64,000 bases of DNA from Akkermansia sp. (GCA_017398765.1 JAFQEY010000085.1:1-64000), one strand, 5' to 3'. Numbered from the stretch's first letter, positions 17,405-25,912 are shown. The notes: generated by a model from the sequence alone, not told the origin. Numbers and translations are program-made.

Positions 17405-19003
17405 TTACCAGTTGTGCAGGACGCTCGGCTCTGCGGTGGGCAGTTTATCCGGGGCATCCGGCGTGTAGTGCAGACCTCGGGACTCACGGCGGCGCAGGGC
17501 ACAGTCCACGATGAGCGAGGCGGTGAGGGCCAGGTTGCGCAAATCCAGAATTTCCGGGGTGACGCGGTAGCCCCAGTAGTATTCATGAATCTCGCGGTTG
17601 ATGTTGCGCAGGCGGGTGGCCGCGCGTTGGAGACGGCGGTCGGTGCGGACGATGCTCACGTAGTCGGTCATGGTGCGGCGCACCTCATCCCAGCAGTGGT
17701 AGAGAATGGCCAGCTCATCCTGCGGCACGCGGTCGCCGTGCCACCATTCGGGGATGGGGTATTCCTCCATGCGGTGTGCCAGCGGCAGGCGGGTGAGCAT
17801 GGTGGCAAGTGCCCGCTTGGTGACGACCACACATTCCAGCAGCGAGTTGCTGGCCAGGCGGTTGGCGCCGTGCAGCCCGGTGCAGCCGCTCTCCCCCGCC
17901 GCAAAGAGCCCGCGCAGGGAGGTCTGCCCGTTGGTGTCCGTCTGAATGCCGCCGCACTGGTAGTGTGCAGAGGGTACAACGGGAATCATGCTCACCTCGG
18001 CATCAATGCCGTGTTTCTTACATGTCTCGTAGATATAGGGGAAGCGCTCGGCCATGAAGCCCTTGGGCTTGTGGGTCATGTCCAGATACATGCAGGGGTG
18101 GCCGGTGCGGAGAATCTCGCTGTTGATGGCGCGGGCCACGATGTCGCGCGGTGCCAGGCTCTTGCGCTCATCGTACTTCTGCATGAACTCCTTGCCGTCC
18201 GGCCCGCGCAGAATACCGCCCTCGCCGCGCACGGCTTCGGAGATGAGGAAGGTGAGTCCCTCACGGTCGGTGCTCTTCGGGTTATAGAAGGTGGTGGGGT
18301 GAAACTGCACGAACTCCATGTTGGAGATGTTTGCCCCGGCACGCCAGGCCATGGCCACGCCGTCACCCGTGGCGGTGGCGGGGTTGGTGGTGTACATGTA
18401 CACGCGCCCCGTGCCGCCGGTTGCCAGCAGGATGCGGTCACAGCGGAAAATGTCCACCTCACCCGTGGCGGGGTTGAGCACATAGGCACCCAGCACGCGG
18501 TCTTCCGTCACGCACCCCAGCTTGGCGGTGGTGATGAGGTCGATGGCGATACGGTGGTCCAGCAGCATGATGTTGGGATGCCGCTGCGCCGCCTTCAGCA
18601 GCTTGGAGCTGATTTCCAGTCCGGTGGTGTCCTTGGCGTGCAGAATGCGGCGTTTGCCGTGGCCGCCTTCGCGCCCCAGCTCAAACTCGCCGTCCTCTTC
18701 CTGGTCGAAATCCACACCCCAGCTGAGCAGCTCGCGGATGGCCTCCGGTGCCTCTGTGATAATGGTGCGCACGGCGGCTTCATCGCAGAGCCCGGCACCG
18801 GCATCCAGCGTGTCGGCGATGTGTTCTTCAAAGCTGTCATTTTTATCCATCACCGCCGCGATACCACCCTGGGCCTTGGCGGAGCTGGAGACGAGAGGGT
18901 CGCTCTTGCAGAGAACGATCACTTTACCATGTTCGGCGGCGCGCAGGGCAAAACTGAGGCCCGCCACGCCACTGCCGATAACGAGAAAGTCAGATGTAAT
19001 CAT
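17405..19003 (-). CDS. nadB: L-aspartate oxidase
   Basis: FAD enzyme that oxidises L-aspartate to iminoaspartate, the first step of NAD synthesis. Visible features: the dinucleotide fold FLVIGSGVAGLSFAL at residues 5-19; KAQGGIAAV, the conserved flavin loop; HAKDTTG and GTGRVY; the substrate-domain signature VPSAHYQCGGI; and GLFAAGESGCTGLHGANRLASNSLLE. The 532-aa length is normal. I chose ATG 19003; a longer ORF reaches into the promoter. It heads a three-gene leftward operon (spacings 7 and 13 bp). No nadA or nadC is in the window. Confidence 0.97.
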   Translation of the reverse strand: MITSDFLVIGSGVAGLSFALRAAEHGKVIVLCKSDPLVSSSAKAQGGIAAVMDKNDSFEEHIADTLDAGAGLCDEAAVRTIITEAPEAIRELLSWGVDFDQEEDGEFELGREGGHGKRRILHAKDTTGLEISSKLLKAAQRHPNIMLLDHRIAIDLITTAKLGCVTEDRVLGAYVLNPATGEVDIFRCDRILLATGGTGRVYMYTTNPATATGDGVAMAWRAGANISNMEFVQFHPTTFYNPKSTDREGLTFLISEAVRGEGGILRGPDGKEFMQKYDERKSLAPRDIVARAINSEILRTGHPCMYLDMTHKPKGFMAERFPYIYETCKKHGIDAEVSMIPVVPSAHYQCGGIQTDTNGQTSLRGLFAAGESGCTGLHGANRLASNSLLECVVVTKRALATMLTRLPLAHRMEEYPIPEWWHGDRVPQDELAILYHCWDEVRRTMTDYVSIVRTDRRLQRAATRLRNINREIHEYYWGYRVTPEILDLRNLALTASLIVDCALRRRESRGLHYTPDAPDKLPTAEPSVLHNW

Positions 19004-19025
19004 TTTTGACGCGAATTCCGCGCAG

Positions 19026-19054
19026 ATTATAGCACCATCAGCGCGGAACGTCAC
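19026..19054 (-). promoter_or_regulatory. Promoter of the nadB operon
   Basis: On the minus strand: GTGACG (19049-19054), a 17-bp spacer and TATAAT (19026-19031). The leader to ATG 19003 is about 15 nt. Confidence 0.65.
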
Positions 19055-19130
19055 GCAGAATATCTGTTATACGGCGGCTATGGTTGCAAAAAAGCCCTCT
19101 CAGCGGAGGATTCTTCCTCCGGATAGGGAA

Positions 19131-19160
19131 ATAGCCACCGAGCTGTTGCCCGGTGGCTAT
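19131..19160. terminator. Hairpin after the PEP-CTERM gene
   Basis: ATAGCCACCG (19131-19140) and CGGTGGCTAT (19151-19160) pair perfectly around a 10-nt loop. On the minus strand the stem is followed by TTCCCTAT. It lies 40 bp past the stop of the gene at 19200-20375. Confidence 0.5.
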
Positions 19161-19199
19161 GAAAGGTGGTGGAAATGGTGCTTGGCTTACATTGCCGTT

Positions 19200-20375
19200 T
19201 TATTTGCGGCGGCGGCGTGTTGCCAGAGCAGCCAGTGCCAGCAGGCTCAGCGTCGCGGTGGTCGGCTCCGGCACAGCGGCGGTACCCAGCGTGACGGTGC
19301 CGTCTTCATTGTACTGCAGCTTAACAGTGCCGGTGCTGTTGCCCTCTGCATCCAGCAGCGTGACTTCATAGCCGGAGTAGTTGTCTTCCTTAGCCCCGGT
19401 GAAGAGCACCACGTCAGAGATATCTGCATCTCCCAGAGTCAGCGCAATGCTGCTGTTGCCCGAGAACTCAACATCGTATTCTCCCAAATCAATCGTGTAA
19501 TCTGCATCGGCAAAAATCAGCTCGGCATCACCGCCCAGCACCAAATCGCCGGTCATGCTGAAATCTCCGTCCACCTGAATATCGCCTCCGGTGGCGTTGA
19601 TGCCGGCAATGGCGCTGCCAGCCTCTGCCACCAGCGTGCCGCCGGTCATGTTGATGGTTGATTCAATGACGCCGCTGTTCACCAGCTTGCCGCCATTGAG
19701 AGTGATGCTGTTGGTGGTCAGCTCCGCATCTGCGGCCACGGTGAGTGAGCCGGAATTGACCTCTATCAGGTTGGCGTTGATGACCGCTTTCTTGCTGCCG
19801 CCGATTTCTACGGAACTGCCATTAAGCTGAACGGTGTCTGCGGTTAAGCTTGCCTGGTATACAGCAAAGGAGCTAGTGCTTTCCAGAGAAATTGTTTTAG
19901 CCTCTACCGTTGCGCTATACGTGATCGTGGCTGTTCCCGAAATGGTAACCGTATCAGATGCTGTCACTTTGGCACTGTTTCTCACAACTGAGTTGCCTTT
20001 CAAGGTCACATTCTCTGCGTTCAGCTCAGAAGAAGCTTGAAATCTCACGGTACCATCAAAGGTAACGTCATTGCCCTCGATGACGGTGTTTGCAAAAACA
20101 ACGGGTGAATTTTTGGAGGTCGTTGTTCTGAATTCATCATAACCCGTTGTGTTGATTGTGCAATCTTTTATGTTTAATGTTTTGTAATCATCGCGCAAAT
20201 TGTCGTAAACAAGAACCGTCTTCCCGTTTTCGGTAACAATTGTTCGTCCGAAGTACTTTTGATCAGCATTGTCGAAGCTGCAGTTAGCACCTTCTTCCGT
20301 TGTCCAGGTTGCAGCCTGCACTGCTGCGCTGCTCAGCAGGATAGCCAGCAATAATTGGGGTAATCTTGTTTTCAT
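19200..20375 (-). CDS. PEP-CTERM surface protein with repetitive beta-rich passenger
   Basis: About 391 aa. It has a signal peptide (MKTRLPQLLLAILLSSAAVQA), then a long Thr/Ser/Val/Asn-rich body with repeating short strands (VTLKGNSVV, VTISGTATI, ITLNGGKLV, INMTGGTLV) typical of right-handed beta-helix or autotransporter-like surface proteins. The C-terminus AVPEPTTATLSLLALAALATRRRRK is a PEP-CTERM sorting signal (PEP motif, hydrophobic helix, Arg cluster), expected to be processed by an exosortase. I chose ATG 20375 because it begins the signal peptide. The ligand or role is unknown. Upstream lies an 18-bp inverted repeat bounding a 161-bp segment, so its expression may be phase-variable. 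Confidence 0.88.
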   Translation of the reverse strand: MKTRLPQLLLAILLSSAAVQAATWTTEEGANCSFDNADQKYFGRTIVTENGKTVLVYDNLRDDYKTLNIKDCTINTTGYDEFRTTTSKNSPVVFANTVIEGNDVTFDGTVRFQASSELNAENVTLKGNSVVRNSAKVTASDTVTISGTATITYSATVEAKTISLESTSSFAVYQASLTADTVQLNGSSVEIGGSKKAVINANLIEVNSGSLTVAADAELTTNSITLNGGKLVNSGVIESTINMTGGTLVAEAGSAIAGINATGGDIQVDGDFSMTGDLVLGGDAELIFADADYTIDLGEYDVEFSGNSSIALTLGDADISDVVLFTGAKEDNYSGYEVTLLDAEGNSTGTVKLQYNEDGTVTLGTAAVPEPTTATLSLLALAALATRRRRK

Positions 20376-20443
20376 GTTGAATCTGAGGTTGATGTCGAGA
20401 AGAGAACTCGCCTGTTGATTTTCAGGCAAGCGGGTGCAGTATA

Positions 20444-20604
20444 TCGCATTTCAAATGCGATATTGCTTTGCGCCCTTTGTTATCAACCCGGTAGCGCAAA
20501 TAACAATAAACAGACTACATGAAAAGTAAGTCGATAAATGAATCCTATCGACTTTTTTTACAGTAATTTACATATTTATGCTGTACATCGCATTTGAAAT
20601 GCGA
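20444..20604. repeat. 18-bp inverted repeat bounding a candidate invertible promoter segment
   Basis: TCGCATTTCAAATGCGAT at 20444-20461 recurs as its exact reverse complement at 20587-20604. Each copy is also a near-perfect palindrome around a central C or G, and the left copy extends to 20441-20463. On the minus strand a -10-like TATACT (20438-20443) touches the left copy. The 17-bp palindrome is the spacer, and the present -35 position reads GCAATA (20461-20466). After inversion the -35 would become TGTACA, now at 20582-20587. The interior is AT-rich and contains a hairpin. Confidence 0.7.
20528..20559 (+). terminator. Terminator-like hairpin inside the candidate invertible segment
   Basis: AAGTCGAT (20528-20535) pairs with ATCGACTT (20547-20554) and runs into a T-tract to 20559. 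As oriented it would stop rightward transcription; after inversion it would block leftward readthrough. Confidence 0.55.
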
Positions 20605-20652
20605 CGCAAGGAAGTCAGCTGAGGCGCGGGGGTAATTGGCGGACGGAGAAAA

Positions 20653-21549
20653 TCAGCAGATAGTGCCGAGGATATCGCCCACGCGGGCGAAGGTTTCGAA
20701 GCCGTTGGCGGTGTTCTCCAACAGGTCGGGGGCGATCTGCACGCGACCGGGTTCGAAGAAAGTCATCACTGTGGAGCCGCCGAAGGCAAAGTAGCCGTGT
20801 TCCGAGCCTTTTTCCACGACCTGATTGGGGGTGTAGGTCTGGTAGATGGCCCCCACGCCGGTGGCACCCACGGCGAGGCAGAGTACATCCCCCAGTTCCT
20901 CTGTGTGCAGGACGGTCAGCTCACGCTTGTTGGTCCAGAGCCAGGAGAGCTTGTGGCGCAGGCAGTAGGGGGAGACGCTGGCGAGCGGCCCGGGAATCCG
21001 CACGGGGGCTTCCGGTACCCCGGCGGCAGGGAAGTGGAAGCGGTGGTAGTCTACCGGGCAGAGGCGGGAGAGCACGATGGCTCCGGTGGCGTATTTCTCT
21101 GCCAGCTCGCGGCTGCCCAGCAGGGCGGGGAGGTCAAAACTCTGGTTTTTGACAAAGACGCTGCGGATTTGGGAGGCATCCTGCCAGGCACTGTGGCGGC
21201 CGTCTGCCGGGAGTGCAACGGTGGCTCCCTCACAAATGGGGCGTGCCTCCGGCTTGAGCTTGCGGAAGAAGAATTCGTTGAAGCAGCCGTATTCTTCCAA
21301 CGGGAGGGCAACTTCCTCCATGTTGATGTTGTATTCCCTCACAAAATCCGGCAGCGTGCGGGCACTGCGGCGGCTGTTTTTCATGGCACCGAGCAGGCGG
21401 GAGAAAAACGCGCGCTTGATGAGCAGGTGCAGCGCGAGCTTGCCCGTTGCTGTGCCGTACACCCAGCGCAGGGATCGCTCTCCCAGCACTTTTTCGCGTT
21501 CTTTCTGCCCGGTGTACCGATTGATGAAGATGATGCCGTTGTCGTTCAT
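20653..21549 (-). CDS. psd: Phosphatidylserine decarboxylase proenzyme
   Basis: Membrane-associated enzyme that makes phosphatidylethanolamine from phosphatidylserine. The 298-aa length is normal. Signature segments are SRLCPVDYHRFHFPAAG (catalytic His region) and the C-terminal autocleavage site FGGSTVMTFF, where the Ser becomes the pyruvoyl group (canonical LGST is GGST here). Upstream segments YGCFNEFFFRKLKPEARP and PADGR are also typical. It has its own promoter (21567-21595) and lies between the candidate invertible segment and the end of the 15-gene operon. Confidence 0.96.
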   Translation of the reverse strand: MNDNGIIFINRYTGQKEREKVLGERSLRWVYGTATGKLALHLLIKRAFFSRLLGAMKNSRRSARTLPDFVREYNINMEEVALPLEEYGCFNEFFFRKLKPEARPICEGATVALPADGRHSAWQDASQIRSVFVKNQSFDLPALLGSRELAEKYATGAIVLSRLCPVDYHRFHFPAAGVPEAPVRIPGPLASVSPYCLRHKLSWLWTNKRELTVLHTEELGDVLCLAVGATGVGAIYQTYTPNQVVEKGSEHGYFAFGGSTVMTFFEPGRVQIAPDLLENTANGFETFARVGDILGTIC

Positions 21550-21566
21550 ATAACTTTTCTTCGGGG

Positions 21567-21595
21567 ATTCTAGCAGAAGCGGAGAATTAAGGCAA
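21567..21595 (-). promoter_or_regulatory. Promoter of psd
   Basis: Minus strand: TTGCCT (21590-21595), a 17-bp spacer and TAGAAT (21567-21572), about 17 bp before the ATG. Confidence 0.65.
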
Positions 21596-21685
21596 GAAAA
21601 ACAGTTACATAACCCACATGCCCGGAGTGGTGGGGGGGAGAGAGAGACGCGTTTCTGTGGGAGAAGCTGTTATGGGCGAAAAACG

Positions 21686-22255
21686 TCAGCTTGTTTTTTT
21701 GCGTTTCTTCAGAATTTTTTGGTATTCTTTTTTTGCCTTCTCCAGTTCTCGAGTCAGTGCTTGAGCCGAATTCTCCAGTTTTTCCCTGGGAAGTCCATCT
21801 ACATGAGGAAGAGCTTTCCGGCGATAGTTCCACAGGGCAACATCACAGGAAAGCGACAGTTGATCCATTTCCTGTATATCCAGCCGATCCATGATTGCTA
21901 ACTCTTTGGATACGTTTGCATTTTTGCTGTTGTTTCGTTTTTTTAGAGCAGATGCCACTACCTCACATTGATATTTCTTGTAATCGAGATAGTCGGCATG
22001 AGCCTGTACAAACTCCTCCATGGAATCATAGCGGTCACGTTCGGAGGGGAAGTCCGGAATCTTCGTCACCAGCCACACACCCTCTTTTATCAGTGTTGCC
22101 AGAATATGGACTGCCAGATCCAAATCCCCGGCATTATTGTTTATCTTTACTTCTTGTGTAACGTACTCACTGCTTTCCCGAATGCTGAGGGATTTGCAGG
22201 AAATCGGCAGCAGGCAAGCAAGGCAACAGATGAAAGGGGAATACTGTATTTTCAT
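21686..22255 (-). CDS. Unknown lipoprotein, last gene of the island operon
   Basis: 189 aa. The N-terminus MKIQYSPFICCLACLLPISCKS has a hydrophobic core and a lipobox-like PISC, so lipid attachment at Cys20 is likely. The rest is helical and charged, with a Lys/Glu-rich coiled C-terminus. No family recognised. It lies 26 bp after the lipase-like gene and is read as part of the same operon. A membrane-tethered accessory or immunity-type partner of the gene upstream is possible but unsupported. Confidence 0.6.
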   Translation of the reverse strand: MKIQYSPFICCLACLLPISCKSLSIRESSEYVTQEVKINNNAGDLDLAVHILATLIKEGVWLVTKIPDFPSERDRYDSMEEFVQAHADYLDYKKYQCEVVASALKKRNNSKNANVSKELAIMDRLDIQEMDQLSLSCDVALWNYRRKALPHVDGLPREKLENSAQALTRELEKAKKEYQKILKKRKKTS

Positions 22256-22281
22256 AGTCAGGAAGAAGAGATTAACGGGGG

Positions 22282-23265
22282 TTACATGGTGTCTCCGAGA
22301 CGCTGTGACCAGGATTCCTGGTTGGAGTTGTTCTGTGCGGGAGCATCCAGTAATTCCGTCATGGTTTTCTTTGGCGGTTTTACACGCGGGATTTCTACCT
22401 GCTCCATGGCAGGCGGGGTGTAGACCCCGGCCTGTTGCTGCATCATATTGGTCCAGGTTGATTCAATGGAGTGTTGTCTGGCATCTCCGGTAAGGTCAAA
22501 GCCGGGACTCCACTTGTCATTGTCGAGCTTGTTGTACAGCCCCCTCACCAGAATGCCTTTTCCAAGGAGTCTCTGGCTGCGGTTGTAGAGTTGAGCGGGG
22601 TCAGCCTCGTGCACAATATCAATCAGACGCGAGGAGCCGCCGCTAATCCCGTTCGGAAATGCGCAGGAGTTTACCGTGCATCCCCACAGGCGCCTGGAGT
22701 CAATTTCCCGGAGTACATATTGCACCATGGCCCCGGCGGCGGAGTACCCGATAACGCCAACATTCAGCTTCGGGTTGTGCTCCAGCAATTGTTCAACGGT
22801 TTCTTTTCCCCTGTGCGGATTAAATAAATCATCCCACTGCTCATTTGAAATGCCAATATCACTGCAATTGACATGGAAGACAACAAAGAGAGTGTTGCCC
22901 TTTTGCAGCAGGGCGTGGTATAAATCTCCGTCAATTTTTTTCAACGGCTGAACAAGTTGGTATCCCTTTTGCAGGGCAAGTTTCTTTAATGAATCAGACC
23001 CCAGCCCCGCCAGTTCCGTCAAATCAATGAGCCGAGCTTTCTCCGTGGGGGATAAGGTGTGAAATTCCGTCACGGATGCGTGAATGAGAGACATAGGGGT
23101 TACCGGTACGGCCGGTGTTGCGTATTCGTATGCCAGGTCATTCAGACATTTAATCAACCCGGCAAACAGTATCATGGGCACTACGCAAAACATGAAAAAC
23201 AGCCGACCGCAACCGCCTCTGCGGCGGCGCCTTCCGAAAAAATCTACATCGTCTCCGAAAAACAT
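22282..23265 (-). CDS. Membrane-anchored lipase-like alpha/beta hydrolase
   Basis: 327 aa. A basic N-terminus (FGRRRRRGGCGR) precedes one transmembrane helix at about residues 20-42. Next is a domain with FVVFHVNCSDI and, near residue 170, NVGVIGYSAAGAMVQYV. GxSxG in this setting resembles the nucleophile elbow of class 3 lipases or related hydrolases. VHEADPAQLYNR could carry the catalytic Asp, and a His is present downstream (ARQHSIEST). The C-terminal 60 residues are Pro/Gln-rich and disordered. The N-in, C-out topology would place the hydrolase outside the cytoplasm. It could act on phospholipids as an effector of the system, but the activity is inference. Confidence 0.6.
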   Translation of the reverse strand: MFFGDDVDFFGRRRRRGGCGRLFFMFCVVPMILFAGLIKCLNDLAYEYATPAVPVTPMSLIHASVTEFHTLSPTEKARLIDLTELAGLGSDSLKKLALQKGYQLVQPLKKIDGDLYHALLQKGNTLFVVFHVNCSDIGISNEQWDDLFNPHRGKETVEQLLEHNPKLNVGVIGYSAAGAMVQYVLREIDSRRLWGCTVNSCAFPNGISGGSSRLIDIVHEADPAQLYNRSQRLLGKGILVRGLYNKLDNDKWSPGFDLTGDARQHSIESTWTNMMQQQAGVYTPPAMEQVEIPRVKPPKKTMTELLDAPAQNNSNQESWSQRLGDTM

Positions 23266-23281
23266 GGTATCAATAATGGGG

Positions 23282-23767
23282 TTAGCGGCCGCGTCCGTCG
23301 TTGTCGTGTTCGCGGTACGCGCTGCGTATTAAATCCTCACGAGCGTAGGCTGCTTTGTTCATGGCAATTTGTTCGCTCCAATCATAGTTTGCGGCACGGT
23401 CCTGCCGATACTGCAAATCTTTTTCTCTATCCAGGCGCAACTGCTCACTTTCTCGGGTTTCACGCCCGTTATTGGAGCTTTTGAGGCGTTGCATTTCCGC
23501 CTCAAAAGCGGCGGCTTCACGCTCCTGTGCCTGCCTGAGCATCTCTTTGGCTTCATTCTCCCGTTTTTCAGCGGCAGAAAGCTCAGCTTTCAAATCCCGC
23601 ATGCGGGAGGCATGCTCCTCATAAACAATGAACAGCGAGCGATCATCGCCGGGAAACTCAGCCTGTTTGCGGGCTTCCTCGTCATCCAGCTTGATTCTGG
23701 CCTGCACGCGCTGCTCTCTGCACTGCTTATAGTAAAGCTCGGCCTCTTGTACCTCTACACTTTCCAT
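23282..23767 (-). CDS. Coiled-coil protein A of the island
   Basis: 161 aa, almost entirely charged helix (Glu/Arg/Lys/Gln), without signal peptide or membrane segment. It ends in NDGRGR, exactly like the next gene upstream (23780-24250). Both also carry a KRENEAK/REEEHKAK-type helix and an N-terminal stretch with phenylalanine-proline (FPGDDR; FPDDNR). They are therefore paralogues, probably forming a paired or heterodimeric scaffold. The gap to its neighbour is 12 bp. Function unknown. Confidence 0.6.
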   Translation of the reverse strand: MESVEVQEAELYYKQCREQRVQARIKLDDEEARKQAEFPGDDRSLFIVYEEHASRMRDLKAELSAAEKRENEAKEMLRQAQEREAAAFEAEMQRLKSSNNGRETRESEQLRLDREKDLQYRQDRAANYDWSEQIAMNKAAYAREDLIRSAYREHDNDGRGR

Positions 23768-23779
23768 ATACGTATCATG

Positions 23780-24250
23780 TTAACGCCCTCTGCCATCATT
23801 GTCCCGACCGCGTTCCTGGTTATTTCCCAGGTATTCCTTGCGGTAGTACTCCTCAGCCTTGCGTCTGTTTTCCTCCTGCATTTTGGCATACTCATCACGC
23901 CCGGCCTGCTGTTTCAGCTCATATTCCCGTGCATAGTGAGCCTGCCAGTAGTCGTCATTCATTCTGCCGTTGTTGTTCTTGAGATTGTCCCGTTGCTTTG
24001 TTTCATATTCCTCCCGAGCTTTGTTTCGTTCTGCGTCCAGTGCCATTTTTGCCTTGTGTTCCTCTTCACGGGCTTCTTTCAGCTGAGCATCAAGTTTTTC
24101 AAGCTTTTGCTGGTGTTCATTCAGACGCTCGAAATACGGGCGGTTATCGTCCGGGAAATTCCGCTGGTGGCTGTTATATTCATCTTCAAGGCGAGCGCGT
24201 TTCTGCTCACAGTCGCGGAGGTGGTCTTCTGCCTGTTGGGTATTTGCCAT
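23780..24250 (-). CDS. Coiled-coil protein B of the island (paralogue of A)
   Basis: 156 aa of charged coiled coil; N-terminus MANTQQAEDHLRDCEQKR, FPDDNRPYF in the middle, C-terminal tail ERGRDNDGRGR shared with its downstream paralogue. It follows the VirD4-like ATPase by 12 bp, and both start with MANT. The position suggests an adaptor for the ATPase, but there is no direct evidence. Confidence 0.6.
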   Translation of the reverse strand: MANTQQAEDHLRDCEQKRARLEDEYNSHQRNFPDDNRPYFERLNEHQQKLEKLDAQLKEAREEEHKAKMALDAERNKAREEYETKQRDNLKNNNGRMNDDYWQAHYAREYELKQQAGRDEYAKMQEENRRKAEEYYRKEYLGNNQERGRDNDGRGR

Positions 24251-24262
24251 AAGTTCGGTTAT

Positions 24263-25900
24263 TTATTTAGATGAGAAATAAGGATTGGGGGCGGCTTTGC
24301 GTGAGAACATATTGTCTCTGAAATAGGTCAGACGCTCAGCCAGGATGGGGGGGATACCCTGCACAAAGGTCAGAACCGCCGTTCGGTTCAAACGGCGCAC
24401 TTCATCCGGATTGAGCAGGTTACGGGTTATCTCCGAATAGGATTCCGTTTTGCTGTTGTTTTTGAAAAATTCCGTTGCCTTGCCGCTGGTGCCGCTGGAG
24501 ACGGAGTAGGAGGTTATCGTGGCGGCCCCCAGCATTTCTGAAATGTACTTGGCTGTTTCGTGGTCGTTGATGCCGAAGAATTGTTGAATCTTGGCATTGG
24601 CCAGAAAGGTGGGCCAGTCATGTTCATACAGTGCCTTGAGCTGCGATAAATCCTGCCACACCATCCAGATGCTCATGCCGTAACCGGCCAGCAGGCTGAC
24701 GGCCTGTTTCATCATGGGCAAGGTGCCCAGCTGTGCCATTTCGTCCAGCATGAACAGAACGGGGCACCCATCCCTTGGCGGATCCATGCTTTTTGTCATG
24801 GCCGCCATGGCCATGGTAATCCACAGGCGAATGAGCCGTGCATACCGGGCCAGATGCTGGGGGGGAATTACCAGGTAGATGGACACGCCGCCCATCGTTT
24901 TCAAATCATTGAGATTATAACTGCCTTCACCACCCTCGTCTGTGTCTCCCAGTGCCGCGCAGGCCAGGGAAGAATCCAGAAACTCTGTGTGTTTAAGGGC
25001 GTTTGAGATGATGCTTTTGATTTCTTCCTTCCCGCCGGAGAGAATTTCATTGCCGGCTCTGCGCAGCAGACCTCCTGCGGCGGTCGTATCACCGCACATT
25101 TCCCCGATGATGAAATCCATAATCTCCGTGTAGGGTCTGGCCAGCAGTTCCCGCACTTCACCCAGATGCCGCTGGCGGTGGGGCCCTTTGCCGCAGATGA
25201 CCGCCAGAATCAGCCCCCGCAGCAGCGTGCGTGCCTTGTCATCCCAGTGCGGGTCTTTCGCTCCGACCTCTCGCACAATCATCGCCTCGGCAATATTGGC
25301 GGCGATATCGCCCAGCTCCGGGTTTTGTTTCAGATAGGTGGCGGTGGGTTTGCTGTAATCCACTATACCATCCAGCGGGTTGATACTGTCAGTCGCTTTG
25401 CCTAAAACCCGGAACGGATCCAGACAGACTACTTCCTGATTTAATATATCGCGGCGGAATTGGGATGTAATGGCATAGTTTTCCCCTTTGGGGTCAATGA
25501 CAATGACAGACCCCGGATAATGCAACAGATTGGGAACGACAAGGCCGACCCCCTTGCCTGAGCGAGTGGGAGCAACGGTGATGATATGACCGTCTCCTGC
25601 CCAACCGAGCAATTGATTTTCCAAGCCTCCGCTGATAAGCTTGCCCAGCCCGGACATGAGCTTGGACATGGATGAATCATAATCCTGTCGGATGCCTGCC
25701 ACCAGTTTTTCGGGATTGACCAGCCGCCCCAGAACCATGCAACGGTTCGTCTTGTTGGCAGAAATGAACGTTCGGCGGGCATTTTCATTGCGGAAGCACT
25801 CCCGGGAATGCTGGAAATCAGAAAAAGCGAACAAGCCTTCGGAGGCCAGATCTCCGGCATTTGCCCAGCGGGCACTTCCATAACTATCGGTATTGGCCAT
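24263..25900 (-). CDS. Soluble VirD4/TraG-like ATPase
   Basis: 545 aa of the type IV coupling-protein family (HerA/FtsK-class hexameric pump). It begins directly with GSARWANAGDL, the segment that normally follows the two membrane helices of VirD4, so the membrane anchor is absent. Walker A is TRSGKG (about residues 112-117), followed by VPNLLHYPGSVIVIDPKGENY, the family hallmark. Walker B is VLFMLDEMAQLG (about 373-384), and VWQDLSQL is the usual sensor segment. No relaxase or VirB-like gene is in the window. The motor may therefore serve another process, such as moving or remodelling protein or DNA within this system. It lies between the zinc-ribbon GTPase and the coiled-coil pair, with 12-bp gaps. 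Confidence 0.88.
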   Translation of the reverse strand: MANTDSYGSARWANAGDLASEGLFAFSDFQHSRECFRNENARRTFISANKTNRCMVLGRLVNPEKLVAGIRQDYDSSMSKLMSGLGKLISGGLENQLLGWAGDGHIITVAPTRSGKGVGLVVPNLLHYPGSVIVIDPKGENYAITSQFRRDILNQEVVCLDPFRVLGKATDSINPLDGIVDYSKPTATYLKQNPELGDIAANIAEAMIVREVGAKDPHWDDKARTLLRGLILAVICGKGPHRQRHLGEVRELLARPYTEIMDFIIGEMCGDTTAAGGLLRRAGNEILSGGKEEIKSIISNALKHTEFLDSSLACAALGDTDEGGEGSYNLNDLKTMGGVSIYLVIPPQHLARYARLIRLWITMAMAAMTKSMDPPRDGCPVLFMLDEMAQLGTLPMMKQAVSLLAGYGMSIWMVWQDLSQLKALYEHDWPTFLANAKIQQFFGINDHETAKYISEMLGAATITSYSVSSGTSGKATEFFKNNSKTESYSEITRNLLNPDEVRRLNRTAVLTFVQGIPPILAERLTYFRDNMFSRKAAPNPYFSSK

Positions 25901-25912
25901 GATATTTCTCCT

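Noticed and set aside
17398-17586. 63-residue N-terminal extension of the double-psi-barrel protein
   Set aside because: It overlaps the 3' end of nadB, and the signal peptide begins at ATG 17397.
17414-19009. 531-aa open frame antisense to nadB
   Set aside because: It exactly mirrors nadB, is Gly/Ala/His-rich, and has no recognisable domain.
20441-20463. Intrinsic terminator at the left palindrome
   Set aside because: There is no T-tract on either side, and the matching inverted copy 140 bp away points to a recombination or binding site.
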